From NCBI RefSeq assembly GCF_034263275.1, contig NZ_CP139559.1, positions 372,001-436,000 on the forward strand: a stretch of DNA of 64,000 bases. Direction: 5' to 3'. The notes under the pieces are model-generated. The model ran no database searches and was not told where the DNA came from. It saw only the letters and a program-made list of their open reading frames with translations. Source of the stretch: Mucilaginibacter sp. cycad4. Its GTDB lineage: Bacteria; Bacteroidota; Bacteroidia; Sphingobacteriales; Sphingobacteriaceae. This document shows, piece after piece, positions 52,394 through 61,428 of the stretch (the stretch's first letter is position 1; the number at the start of each line of letters is the position of its first letter). The position numbers were made by a program, and so were the translations under genes.

Positions 52394-55300
52394 ATGGGAA
52401 TGATAAAAGGGGCGCTGCAAAAACCAATTACCATATTGGTTATAGTAGCCGGGCTGTTCTTCTTCGGTATAAATGCGGTACGGACTATCAAGATCGATAT
52501 ATTTCCCGATCTTAACCTGCCGGTTATATATGTATCGCACCCATACGGCGGTTTCACCCCAAACCAAATGGAGGCTTACTTCGGTAAGCAATATGTTAAC
52601 CTGTTACTTTTTGTATCGGGCGTAAAAAGCATCGAAACAAAAAACATACAGGGCTTAACGTTAATTAAAGTTACTTTTTATGAGGGCACTAACATGGCCC
52701 AGGCCGCGGCGGAGGTCACGAGTTACACCAACCGGGCGCAGGCCGCGTTTCCGCAGGGGTCGCAGCCACCCTTCATTTTGCGCTTTGATGCTTCAACGCT
52801 GCCGGTTGGTCAGCTGGTGTTGAGCAGCGCCACCCGAAGCAATAACGAATTGCTGGATTATGCTCTGGTTTACGTACGTTCGTCATTTACCTCCATACCC
52901 GGCCTTGTCGCACCGGCGCCTTTTGGTGGTAACCAGCGTACCATATTGATTAAAGTCGACCCTAACCTGCTCCGCTCGCACAACTTAACGCCCGACCAGA
53001 TCGTGGCTGCCCTGCGCGAGAATAACCAGAACACTCCGGCGGGTAACGTACGCATAGGCGATTATAATTACCTTGCACCTTCAAATACCACGATAAAGAA
53101 AATCCCGGATTTTGGAGATATCCCGCTTTATAAAAATGGGATTCAAACCGTATTTATGAAGGACGTAGCCACTATTGAAGATGGCGCCGATATCACCAAC
53201 GGTTACGCGCTTATTAACGGTAAACGTTCGGTTTACCTGCCCATCACCAAATCGGCCACGGCTTCAACCTGGGAAGTAGTTCAGAACCTGAAAAAGGCTT
53301 TGCCAAAATTCCAGGCTTTACTGCCCGATGATGTGAAACTGTCGTTCGTGTTTGACCAATCGGTTTATGTAATTAACGCGGTAAAAAGTTTGGCCGAAGA
53401 AGGCGCGATAGGTGCGGTACTTACCGGGCTTATGGTATTGTTGTTTTTGGGTGATAAACGAGGGGCCCTTATTGTGATCCTTACTATCCCAACCTGTATC
53501 ATATCGGCTATATTCTTCCTGTCGTTAGCGCATCAGACTATCAATATCATGACGCTGAGCGGGCTTTCGCTGGCGATAGGCATTTTGGTGGATGAATCGA
53601 CGGTGACGATCGAGAATATTCACCAGCACTTTGACATGGGCAAACCAAAAGCTTTGGCTATTTGGGATGCCTGTAAGGAGATCGCGTTCCCTAAATTGCT
53701 AATCCTGTTTTGTATCCTGGCGGTGTTTGCACCTGCATTTACTATGAATGGGATCCCGGGCGCATTGTTCCTGCCGCTGGCATTGGCTATTGGTTTCTCC
53801 ATGATAGTTTCTTACTTCCTGGCGCAAACCTTTGTACCTATCATGGCCAACTGGATCATGATAAACAAGCATGAAGACCACAGCCATAAAGATGGTTTTG
53901 CATTAGAGGATGAAGGTGAGCCATGGGAACAAAAAGAAAAAGCCATGAAGGCCGCTCTTGAACATACAGGCGGCGAGGTCACCCGCTTTGACAAATTCAG
54001 AGACAGTTTTATGCGCCTGATGGACCGCATGCTGCCTAACCGCAAGATACTGGTAACGGTTTATGTAGTAGCTGCATGTGGACTTGCTTTCCTGTTGTTC
54101 AATATCATTGGCCGCGACGTGTTGCCTAAAGTAAACTCAGGTACCTTCCAGGTACGTTTGCGGGCTGCTGATGGTACCCGTTTAGAGCGTACGGAACTGA
54201 TAGCGGTTAAGGCCCAGCACATATTGGGCGATATTGTGGGTAAAAACCACATAGCTATAACTTCAACATTTGTTGGCTCGCACCCTTCATCATTCTCAAC
54301 CAACCCGATCTACCTGTTCATGGCCGGCCCGCAGGAGTCTGTTATGCAGGTAAGCTTAACGGAGGATTATAAGGTTAACCTTGACGATCTGAAAGAAAAG
54401 TTCAGGCATGAGATGGCAAAACAGTTACCCAACGTTAAACTATCATTTGAGCCGATTGAATTGACTGATAAGATCCTGAGCCAGGGATCGCCAACTCCTA
54501 TCGAAGTAGCCATCACCGGTAAGAACAAAAAGCAAAACGTTGATTACGCCTTTAAGGTTATCAATAAACTGAAAGATATCAAATACCTGCGCGATGTGCA
54601 GATAGGCCAGTCGTTCAATTATCCAACTATTGATATCAATATCGACAGGCAGCGGGCTGCGCAGCTTGGTGTTGGTTTAAATGATATTTCCCGGTCGCTG
54701 GTAGCATCAACTTCATCATCAAGGTTTACGGAAAAAAACAACTGGATTGATGAAAAATCAAACTTAAGCTACCTTGTGCAGGTTCAGGTGCCTGAGTACC
54801 AGATGGCCAGCTTAAATGATGTTAAGGAAATACCTGTGCTGGCAAACCAGGCCCGCCCGGTATTGGGTGATGTGGCTGATGTTAAAACAGGCACGACCTT
54901 TGGCGAAAACGATAACGTAGGCGCTGTGCCAACATTATCCGTAACAGCAAACATCAATAAAAAGGATTTGGGTACAGCAACCAATGATGTACAGAAAGCC
55001 ATTGACGACCTGGGCAAACCGCCACGTGGTTTAACAGTTGAAATGCATGGCATGAGCCAAACCCTTACCGATACCCTGAACAGCCTGCAATCGGGCTTAT
55101 TAGTAGCTGTATTGGTGATATTTTTGATGCTGGCGGCAAACTTCCAGTCGTTCAAAATGTCGATGGTGGTTTTATCAACTGTGCCGGCTGTATTGTTTGG
55201 CTCGTTGCTATTGGTTAAGATCACCGGCGCTACGCTTAACCTGCAGTCATACATGGGCATGATCATGTCGGTAGGGGTATCCATTTCAAACGCGGTGTTA

Positions 55301-55639
55301 CTGATCACCAATGCCGAAGAGCTGCGCAAGCACAACGGCGACGCCTTGAAATCGGCCCGTGAAGCGGTGGCATTACGTCTGCGCCCCATATTGATGACCA
55401 GTTTGGCCATGATCGTGGGTATGGTACCGATGGCATCTGGTTTAGGCGAGGGTGGAGATCAGACATCGCCGCTTGGTCGTGCCGTTATCGGCGGACTTAT
55501 CGCCTCCACCTTTGCCGCGCTGTTGATATTACCATTGGTTTTTGCCTGGGTACAAGGTAATGCCACCACTCAATCTGTATCATTAGACCCAGAAGATAAA
55601 GAAAGTAAATTTTATGTCCCTTTGCACCACCATGAATAA
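52394..55639 (+). CDS. RND efflux permease (HAE1/AcrB-like)
   Basis: The 1081-residue inner-membrane protein has the twelve-span RND layout with two large periplasmic loops. The proton-relay region in TM4 reads LAIGILVDESTVTIENI: AcrB Asp407-Asp408 align with Asp400-Glu401, a conservative change. A cytoplasmic loop with HEDHSHKDGF (about 495-530) and a long acidic linker lies between the two halves. It exports drugs or metabolites with the TolC-like and MFP partners. Subclass (drug or metal) is unresolved, though lack of the metal-type NG motif argues against a CusA-like pump. It starts 18 bases after tolC. Confidence 0.93.
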   Translation: MGMIKGALQKPITILVIVAGLFFFGINAVRTIKIDIFPDLNLPVIYVSHPYGGFTPNQMEAYFGKQYVNLLLFVSGVKSIETKNIQGLTLIKVTFYEGTNMAQAAAEVTSYTNRAQAAFPQGSQPPFILRFDASTLPVGQLVLSSATRSNNELLDYALVYVRSSFTSIPGLVAPAPFGGNQRTILIKVDPNLLRSHNLTPDQIVAALRENNQNTPAGNVRIGDYNYLAPSNTTIKKIPDFGDIPLYKNGIQTVFMKDVATIEDGADITNGYALINGKRSVYLPITKSATASTWEVVQNLKKALPKFQALLPDDVKLSFVFDQSVYVINAVKSLAEEGAIGAVLTGLMVLLFLGDKRGALIVILTIPTCIISAIFFLSLAHQTINIMTLSGLSLAIGILVDESTVTIENIHQHFDMGKPKALAIWDACKEIAFPKLLILFCILAVFAPAFTMNGIPGALFLPLALAIGFSMIVSYFLAQTFVPIMANWIMINKHEDHSHKDGFALEDEGEPWEQKEKAMKAALEHTGGEVTRFDKFRDSFMRLMDRMLPNRKILVTVYVVAACGLAFLLFNIIGRDVLPKVNSGTFQVRLRAADGTRLERTELIAVKAQHILGDIVGKNHIAITSTFVGSHPSSFSTNPIYLFMAGPQESVMQVSLTEDYKVNLDDLKEKFRHEMAKQLPNVKLSFEPIELTDKILSQGSPTPIEVAITGKNKKQNVDYAFKVINKLKDIKYLRDVQIGQSFNYPTIDINIDRQRAAQLGVGLNDISRSLVASTSSSRFTEKNNWIDEKSNLSYLVQVQVPEYQMASLNDVKEIPVLANQARPVLGDVADVKTGTTFGENDNVGAVPTLSVTANINKKDLGTATNDVQKAIDDLGKPPRGLTVEMHGMSQTLTDTLNSLQSGLLVAVLVIFLMLAANFQSFKMSMVVLSTVPAVLFGSLLLVKITGATLNLQSYMGMIMSVGVSISNAVLLITNAEELRKHNGDALKSAREAVALRLRPILMTSLAMIVGMVPMASGLGEGGDQTSPLGRAVIGGLIASTFAALLILPLVFAWVQGNATTQSVSLDPEDKESKFYVPLHHHE

Positions 55640-56759
55640 GCTAAAAAATAAATCAATACTGCTGCTTGCCGTTTTAGGGATGGCAATTGGCTCCATGAGC
55701 GCCTGCCACTCAGATGAGAAAGAAAAAAAGGAGCAGGAGGAACAGGAACAACAGCAGGATGCTGTTGAAACCCCAACTGTACAAATTGTGCCGGTAACTA
55801 AAGGCAGGTTAAGCAGCAACATCACCATACCGGGTGAACTGATCCCTTACCAACAGGTTGACCTGTATGCAAAAACTAACAGCTACGTTAAAAAGCTTTT
55901 GGTTGATATTGGTTCAGAGGTACACCAGGGCCAGCTATTAGCCGTGCTTGAAGCACCGGAAATTAACTCGCAATTAGCTGCAGCGCAATCACGCATTAAA
56001 CAATTTGAAGCTGTTTATTTTGCCAGCAAAGCCACCTATGACAGACTGGTAAGCACCAGCAAAACCCCGGGTACTGTTTCGCAAAACGATTTGGAGCAAG
56101 CCGAAGCTAAAAAGAACGCCGACCAGGCTAACATTGACGCCGCGAAATCAGGCTTAAAAGAGGTATCGGCCAATTTGGCTTACCTGGAAATCCGCGCCCC
56201 GTTTGATGGGGTAATCACAAGCCGCAATGTAAACCTGGGTGCTTATGTTGGTCCGGGAGGTAAAAGCACCGATCCGTTGTTTACCATACAGGATCAGGGC
56301 CGTTTACGTTTAGTAGTTTCGGTACCCGAAATTTACACCGGTGCGCTAAGCAACAAAAGCGAGGTTAAATTTACAGTGAGGGCATTGCCAAGTGAAAAAT
56401 TCACCGCACAGGTAAAACGTATAGCAGGTGCGCTTGACGAAAAACTACGCGCCGAACGCCTGGAGATGGATGTTTATAATAAAGACAAAAAGCTGCTTCC
56501 GCACATGTTTGCAGAAGTAAATGTACCGCTGCCTGCCGGCGACAGTACTTATGTAGTGCCTAAAACTGCTGTTGCTACTTCAACTGAGAAGGTTTTTGTT
56601 ATAAAGGTTGTTGACCATAAAGCGGTTTGGGTTGACGTGAAAAAGGGCCTGAGCAATGGTGATAGCATCGAAATTTTCGGGAGCGATCTGAAGGCTGATG
56701 ACAAACTGGTAAAAGTTGCATCTGACGAGATCAGGAACGGATCGACCTTGAAATATTAA
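55632..56759 (+). CDS. Periplasmic adaptor (MFP/HlyD-like) of the RND pump
   Basis: The start is set at ATG 55632 (MNKLKNKSILLLAVLGMAIG), overlapping the permease stop by eight bases. It gives a 375-residue lipoprotein (lipobox MSAC) after which an acidic glutamine-rich tether precedes the adaptor core. Features are the lipoyl half (YVKKLLVDIGSEVHQGQLLAVLEAPEI), a coiled-coil hairpin (about 118-170), the second lipoyl half (LEIRAPFDGVITSRNVNLGAYVG) and beta-barrel domains. Gene order tolC-permease-adaptor is the reverse of the classic MFP-first order but common in Bacteroidota. Confidence 0.93.
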   Translation: MNKLKNKSILLLAVLGMAIGSMSACHSDEKEKKEQEEQEQQQDAVETPTVQIVPVTKGRLSSNITIPGELIPYQQVDLYAKTNSYVKKLLVDIGSEVHQGQLLAVLEAPEINSQLAAAQSRIKQFEAVYFASKATYDRLVSTSKTPGTVSQNDLEQAEAKKNADQANIDAAKSGLKEVSANLAYLEIRAPFDGVITSRNVNLGAYVGPGGKSTDPLFTIQDQGRLRLVVSVPEIYTGALSNKSEVKFTVRALPSEKFTAQVKRIAGALDEKLRAERLEMDVYNKDKKLLPHMFAEVNVPLPAGDSTYVVPKTAVATSTEKVFVIKVVDHKAVWVDVKKGLSNGDSIEIFGSDLKADDKLVKVASDEIRNGSTLKY

Positions 56760-56832
56760 TGATTTGGAAATTGGTTGATTTGAAGATTGAAAATTTCTTC
56801 TTCAAAGTCAACAACCTGAATAGCGCGAAGGG

Positions 56833-56876
56833 AAAGGTGCTTGGAAGCTTAATAGGTTTTCAGGCACCTTTTTTAT
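56833..56876 (+). terminator. Terminator of the efflux operon
   Basis: AAAGGTGC (56833-56840) pairs with GCACCTTT (56864-56871), with further partial pairing inside, followed by six T. Confidence 0.75.
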
Positions 56877-56895
56877 TTAGATGGATTTTTTAATT

Positions 56896-57150
56896 CCCCT
56901 CTTGAGACTATCGTGTGGACACATCTTTTTTATCTTATCATTGATAGAAAAAAATGTCATTTCGACGAACCCAAGGGTGGAATTGTGCGACAGAGGTGAG
57001 GAGAAATCTTCTACGCTCTGCTTTTTACAAGTATAGTTGTAAGGCCTGATGTAGAAGATTTCTCTTTCGCTCCACCACTCAACCCGCCGCTGCTCTATCT
57101 AAATGACAATTCTTTAAAGATGTGTCCACACGATAGCTCTTGAGAGGGGG
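56896..57150. repeat. Triple-nested palindromic element
   Basis: A 21-bp perfect inverted repeat (56908-56928 with 57116-57136) encloses AATGTCATTT/AAATGACAAT arms (near 56953 and 57101) and a perfect 14-bp repeat GAGAAATCTTCTAC/GTAGAAGATTTCTC (57001-57014 with 57051-57064). With outer C-rich/G-rich ends it spans about 255 bp of the 507-bp gap 56760-57266. No frame of note. Confidence 0.82.
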
Positions 57151-57266
57151 CGCGGTGGAAACTGTTGTGGCTGGGGTGTGTCTCTGCTACAAGCTTGTCA
57201 AGGCAGAAACACACCCCTACACCTCTTGAGAGAGGAATCGCACAATCCCGCGCTTTATATTCTGTT

Positions 57267-58697
57267 TTATTTTCCTGTCGCCTGCAACTTCTTAATAATC
57301 CCCGTCCCCACTGCGTCCGTATTTTCAGCTGCATTGGATAACACGACCACCGCCAGCTTTTTATCTGCATTAAAAGCTAAAAAACTGCTGCTGCCATAGG
57401 TACCGCCGTTATGGAAAATATATTCAACGCCATCAACCAAAATGATATGCCAGCCGAGCGCTATTTTGGCATCCTTGCTGTAAGTAATTTGATGGGTTAG
57501 CTCAAAAGCCTTTGATAGCTTATCTGCGCCACCGCTCATGTTGACCTTTGCATATATCAGCAGGTCATTTACCGTTGAATGCAGGGCTCCGCAGGCGGCG
57601 AGGACGTCAAAATCCCAGGCAACCGTAGGGTCGCCATATTGACTATATACTTTGGCGAAGTGGGGTAGCTGTAACGTGCTTAAATGCTGAACAGTATTTT
57701 TTATGCCTAAAGGGGCACAAATCACCTCCTGTACCATTTGATCAAATGTTTTGCCGCTTACTTGCGATAATATCGTTCCTAATAAGCCAACTCCTAAATT
57801 GGAATATGCATACTGCTCGCCTGGCTTACTATTAAGCTTACAGGTTTTGAGGTAGCTATACAGCAATTTTTTGTTGTAACTTTTATAAGGATTAGCCGAG
57901 CTGGCCGAATCAAACTGAAGATTTTCGGGGATCCTTGCCAACCCTGATGTATGGTTGCTTAGGGTTTGGAGGGTTATAGCATTTAGCGTAGCATTGGTTT
58001 TTACAGAATCGGGCAGATATTTTGTAATGGGATCGGTTAGTTTTACTTTACCTTCGTTAGCGTAATAAGCCAGCAAGGTAGCTGTAAATGTTTTAGTGAT
58101 TGAACCAATCTCGAATATGGTATTTGTGGTTGGCAATTGTTTATTGCCGCGGGCTGTTTCCCCATAGTTGTAAGTGATGAACTGGCCATCTTTAATAACC
58201 CCAATGCTAAGGCCTACCGTATTTGCTTTTTGAATATAGACGCGGGCTACGGAATCAACCTGTTTATCCATTATACTAAGCATTTTGTTGGATGTAGGTA
58301 CCTGTGTGGTTTTATCTGCAGTAATATCTTTAAAAGGCTGAAACAGAAAAAGCTCTATCTGGTTACCGGCATCAAGGCTCATGAGCAATTGCAGCGTGAC
58401 TGATTGAAACACCAGCTTGTAGGTACTTACCTTGTTATTAACAAAACTGATTACAGTTGAACCCTTGATGTCATTCAGTGGGAAAAGTTGTTGTTCTGTA
58501 AGGTGACGGAATTGTCCTTCGCTAACGGCATGCCTGAAGTTCGGCCCTGTGAGGGCATAAATGGAGTCGGCCTGTTTGGCATTGAAGAATTTTTTCACCA
58601 GCACAAATACCGAATCGGTCTTAAATTGCTGATGGCTTTGGGCAAAGGTTATGCCCGGGATGAATAAAAGTAAGATAAAACAGAATCTAAGTTTCAT
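57267..58697 (-). CDS. Beta-lactamase-fold serine hydrolase with N-terminal DUF3887-like domain
   Basis: The 476-residue exported protein (signal ends FAQ) has an N-terminal alpha+beta domain (about 25-120, FFNAKQADSIYALTGPNFRHAV) like DUF3887. Then follows a class C beta-lactamase/esterase domain with Ser199-x-x-Lys202 (GSITKTFTA), the YSN motif (YAYSNLGVGLLG) and HNGGTYG replacing KTG. The catalytic triad is intact. These proteins are usually peptidases, esterases or transesterases rather than true beta-lactamases. Convergent with the efflux operon; substrate unknown. Confidence 0.88.
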   Translation of the reverse strand: MKLRFCFILLLFIPGITFAQSHQQFKTDSVFVLVKKFFNAKQADSIYALTGPNFRHAVSEGQFRHLTEQQLFPLNDIKGSTVISFVNNKVSTYKLVFQSVTLQLLMSLDAGNQIELFLFQPFKDITADKTTQVPTSNKMLSIMDKQVDSVARVYIQKANTVGLSIGVIKDGQFITYNYGETARGNKQLPTTNTIFEIGSITKTFTATLLAYYANEGKVKLTDPITKYLPDSVKTNATLNAITLQTLSNHTSGLARIPENLQFDSASSANPYKSYNKKLLYSYLKTCKLNSKPGEQYAYSNLGVGLLGTILSQVSGKTFDQMVQEVICAPLGIKNTVQHLSTLQLPHFAKVYSQYGDPTVAWDFDVLAACGALHSTVNDLLIYAKVNMSGGADKLSKAFELTHQITYSKDAKIALGWHIILVDGVEYIFHNGGTYGSSSFLAFNADKKLAVVVLSNAAENTDAVGTGIIKKLQATGK

Positions 58698-58724
58698 GAA
58701 AAGTAGTTCGAGTTATATTGAAAA

Positions 58725-58795
58725 GCACTTAGTCTTTAGTCACAAGTCTTAAGTTTGGAAAAAAATTGACTTACGACTAAATACTATTGACTTAT
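58725..58795. repeat. Imperfect inverted repeat (TTAGTC/GACTAA)
   Basis: TTAGTCTTTAGTC...AAGTC units face GACTTACGACTAAATACT... units across an A-run. The right arm overlaps the last codons of the next minus-strand frame. Weaker than the other repeats. Confidence 0.45.
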
Positions 58796-59330
58796 ATATC
58801 CTGGTAATCTTTGGCAAAATAATTATCGGCCAAAGGATCGGTTAAGCGCAGGAAACGTTTTTCGTTATATTTCCATTTCATGCGGAATATGATAACGGCA
58901 ATACCTGCCCCGATCATATAATTGTAACCGATAAAAGCAAACATATCGCCAGGTTCGGCAAGTAAGGTATGCATATCCTTGCCTTTAAAAATTAACCAGG
59001 CAATGCTTGTAATAAGTGATATAGCCAATCCGAAAATAAAACCGCCATCAATGATGCAATAATTCCACATGCCGCGCCGGCGCGAATGCTCCCACTTTTT
59101 TACAAAATTGATATTTTCGATATCCTCTTCGGTGAGGCCTTTGGCCTTGAGCTTTTCGGCCTGGGTTAATTTATATTGATAACGATAATAACCCTGTATA
59201 AACGAGAAAGGGAAAATACCAGGAAGATGATATTGTCGTGATCATAAAGATACAATGCGACAATAACGGCAAGATAAACAAGTTCTCCTTTATAAGTATG
59301 TTTCAGATATGTTTTAAAATTGAATTTCAT
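58792..59330 (-). pseudogene. Membrane protein gene split by a frameshift
   Basis: An ATG at 59330 opens a frame MKFNFKTYLKHTYKGELVYL that is lost near 59200-59220 and stops at 59166 as a 54-residue peptide. Another frame, shifted by one base, continues the sense (PGIFPFSFIQGYYRYQYKL, TEEDIENINFVKKWEHSRRRG, then three hydrophobic segments and KWKYNEKRFLRLTDPLADN) to a stop at 58792; the conventional 92-residue frame starts only at MWNYC (59070). Joining them needs one missing base and gives about 179 residues of a four-span membrane protein. A real mutation or a sequencing error is equally possible. No family recognised. Confidence 0.6.
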
Positions 59331-59346
59331 ACCTGAAACATGCTCT

Positions 59347-60279
59347 TTATATGGTTGGTGTTTGTCCGGCCAGCAGGTAAAGCACAGCCATACGTACGGC
59401 TACACCGTTTTCCACCTGGTCGAGTATGATGGATTGCTTGCTGTCGGCTACATCGCTGGTGATCTCCACGCCGCGGTTGATAGGGCCGGGGTGCATTACG
59501 GTAATCTCCTTATCCAGCGAATCCAATATGGTTTTATTAAGACCGAAAAGCATAGTGTATTCCCTTAACGAAGGGAAATATTTTATATCCTGGCGCTCCA
59601 GTTGAATCCGGAGCATATTGGCAACATCGCACCAGTTAAGAGCTTTGATCAGGTTATGCTCGACCTTTACACCTAACGAGCCGATGTATTTAGGGATAAG
59701 TGTTGTAGGGCCGCAAACCATTACTTCGGCCCCCAGTTGTTTAAGGCAAAGAATATTGGAAAGCGCCACACGTGAGTGAAGGATATCGCCTACTATTACT
59801 ACCTTTTTGCCAGCGACATCGCCGTACTTTTCGCGGATGGAAAAGGCATCAAGCAGGGCTTGGGTAGGGTGCTCATGTGCGCCGTCACCGGCGTTCACGA
59901 TCTGCGCTTTTACATGTTTTGACAGGAAGATGCCAGCGCCGGCATATGGATGGCGCATTACCACCATATCAACCTTCATGGCCAGGATGTTGTTTACTGT
60001 ATCAATCAGGGTTTCGCCTTTGCTTACTGATGATGACGAGGCCGCGAAGTTGATGACATCGGCCGATAGCCTTTTTTCGGCCAGCTCGAATGATAAACGG
60101 GTACGGGTTGAATTTTCAAAGAAAATATTGGCAATGGTAACATCCCGCAGCGACGGCACTTTCTTGATCGGCCGGTTTAAAACAGATTTAAAAGTATCGG
60201 CAGTTTCAAATATCAGCTCAATATCTGCCCGGTTCAAATCTTTTATACCCAATAAGTGTCGTGTGCTCAGTCCTGCCAT
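59347..60279 (-). CDS. pyrB: Aspartate carbamoyltransferase catalytic subunit
   Basis: The 310-residue enzyme condenses carbamoyl phosphate and aspartate. The carbamoyl-phosphate loop FFENSTRTRLSFE is present, as are AHEHPTQALLDAF, KVVIVGDILHSRVALSN and MHPGPINRGVEI. Length is that of a catalytic chain alone; no pyrI is adjacent, so it may be an unregulated trimer. It would be co-transcribed with pyrR, but a 515-bp cassette separates the two genes. The left repeat of that cassette begins eight bases upstream of the pyrB ATG. Confidence 0.97.
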   Translation of the reverse strand: MAGLSTRHLLGIKDLNRADIELIFETADTFKSVLNRPIKKVPSLRDVTIANIFFENSTRTRLSFELAEKRLSADVINFAASSSSVSKGETLIDTVNNILAMKVDMVVMRHPYAGAGIFLSKHVKAQIVNAGDGAHEHPTQALLDAFSIREKYGDVAGKKVVIVGDILHSRVALSNILCLKQLGAEVMVCGPTTLIPKYIGSLGVKVEHNLIKALNWCDVANMLRIQLERQDIKYFPSLREYTMLFGLNKTILDSLDKEITVMHPGPINRGVEITSDVADSKQSIILDQVENGVAVRMAVLYLLAGQTPTI

Positions 60280-60286
60280 GTTATTT

Positions 60287-60801
60287 TGATTTCGGATTTC
60301 GGATGTTCGATTTCGGATTTTTTATTTCTTGATTTTCGAATGCCGATTTTTTATTTTTTTATTTCTGATTTGCTTAATCGTTGTTTTTCTTTTGCTGTTT
60401 TGCCTATTGCTGTGAATATAGCAGTAAGTTCATTCGCTTCTTTTTTAAGCAGAGGTAAGATTGTTGAACTTATGAGTCCTGATTCTTCCATTAATTCTAA
60501 CCAGTAAACTGATTCATCGGCTTCCTCCTCAACTATTATAATTTTATTTATAAAATCGGCCGTTGATTTTCCTCTGCATGCCGATCTGTAATTTGCACCT
60601 ATTGAGGTGGAACTTCTTAGTAACTGATGTGATAATATATCAAGTGAACGCTTTCGCGGAAGCTCCTCGACAAACTTGATAACGTCTATTGAGAACTTCT
60701 TTGTTCGCTGTTTTAATTCTACTTTATCCATTATTAGATTATCAAATCGAAAAATTCTAAATCAAATAAATCCGAAATCGAACGTCCGAAATCCGAAATC
60801 A
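60287..60801. mobile_element. Cassette with 34-bp inverted terminal repeats carrying a four-helix-bundle gene
   Basis: 34 bases at 60287-60320 (TGATTTCGGATTTCGG start) are complementary to 60768-60801 at 33 positions. Between them is one gene and T-rich spacer. The right repeat ends on the last base of the pyrR stop codon (60799-60801 included) and the left lies eight bases from pyrB, so the cassette occupies exactly the intergenic space of an otherwise linked pair. A near-identical solo repeat is at 17480-17513. No transposase is present, so mobilisation in trans is inferred. Confidence 0.72.
60351..60731 (-). CDS. Four-helix-bundle protein (23S rRNA intervening-sequence protein family)
   Basis: The 126-residue helical protein matches the S23/IVP family: KKFSIDVIKFVEELP, then the signature ILSHQLLRSSTSIGANYRSACRGKS and FINKIIIVEEEADESVYWLELMEESGL. 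Relatives occur inside 23S rRNA intervening sequences and as the Avd accessory protein of diversity-generating retroelements. Its biochemical role is unknown; the fold is pentameric in known members and binds nucleic acid in Avd. No reverse transcriptase is nearby. The gene is in the same direction as pyrR and pyrB, so transcription of pyrB may pass through it. Confidence 0.92.
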   Translation of the reverse strand: MDKVELKQRTKKFSIDVIKFVEELPRKRSLDILSHQLLRSSTSIGANYRSACRGKSTADFINKIIIVEEEADESVYWLELMEESGLISSTILPLLKKEANELTAIFTAIGKTAKEKQRLSKSEIKK

Positions 60802-61338
60802 TTCTGAAACAAGAACGATCTTGTCCTCGCCGTCTGTATCTTTCCAGCTTACTACCACTTTTTGCGATGCTATAGAATCAACCTCGATGCCCACATAGTC
60901 GGCCGAAACCGGGATATGGCGCGAGTAGCGGCGGTCTACCAACGCTAAAAGTTCCACCTTTTCCGGGCGACCAAAGGCCTGCATCGCATCCATGGCGGCA
61001 CGGATAGTGCGGCCCGTCCATAACACGTCGTCCATCATGATCACTTTTTTGCCTTCAATAATAAAATCTATTTTGGTTTGATTAGGTACCAGCTGTGACT
61101 CACGGCGACGGAAATCGTCGCGGTAAAAAGTGATGTCAAGGTCGCCTTGCAGTATGTTTTTATCAGGAAGGATCTTTCTTAATTCTTCGGCAACACGTTT
61201 AGCCAAATAAATGCCGCGCGGCTGAATACCAATTAATACTGTATTTGAAAAATCGTTATGATTTTCAATTAACTGGCGACATAAACGTTGTATGGTGATT
61301 TGAAACTTTTGTCCGTCGAGCAGTGTTAGATTTTGCAT
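60799..61338 (-). CDS. pyrR: PyrR bifunctional regulator / uracil phosphoribosyltransferase
   Basis: ATG 61338 gives MQNLTLLDGQKFQITIQRLC and a 179-residue protein; the TTG at 61359 overlaps the -7 promoter box so is not used. The PRPP-binding loop VIMMDDVLWTGRTIRAAMDA, GIQPRGIYLA and LVDRRYSRHIPVSADYVG match PyrR. In Firmicutes PyrR attenuates pyr mRNA; whether it binds RNA here is unknown, as no attenuator is visible before pyrB. Its stop codon forms the edge of the adjoining cassette. Confidence 0.95.
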   Translation of the reverse strand: MQNLTLLDGQKFQITIQRLCRQLIENHNDFSNTVLIGIQPRGIYLAKRVAEELRKILPDKNILQGDLDITFYRDDFRRRESQLVPNQTKIDFIIEGKKVIMMDDVLWTGRTIRAAMDAMQAFGRPEKVELLALVDRRYSRHIPVSADYVGIEVDSIASQKVVVSWKDTDGEDKIVLVSE

Positions 61339-61356
61339 CGTATGGGTGGATTTGGG

Positions 61357-61364
61357 CAAAAGTA
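61357..61364 (-). promoter_or_regulatory. -7 promoter box of pyrR
   Basis: On the minus strand TACTTTTG is a perfect TAnnTTTG match, 18 bp before the ATG at 61338. Confidence 0.7.
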
Positions 61365-61378
61365 ATAATTTGTTTTGA

Positions 61379-61417
61379 AAAGCCCCCTTTAAATCTCCCC
61401 CGGGAGGGGAGACTTTT
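61379..61417. repeat. C-rich/G-rich palindromic element before pyrR
   Basis: GCCCCCTTTAAATCTCCCCC followed by GGGAGGGGAGACTTTTTTT: the right-arm unit of the family seen at 15131 and 22871, here reversed. Its T-run may also terminate upstream transcripts. Confidence 0.65.
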
Positions 61418-61428
61418 TTTACCTGCTA

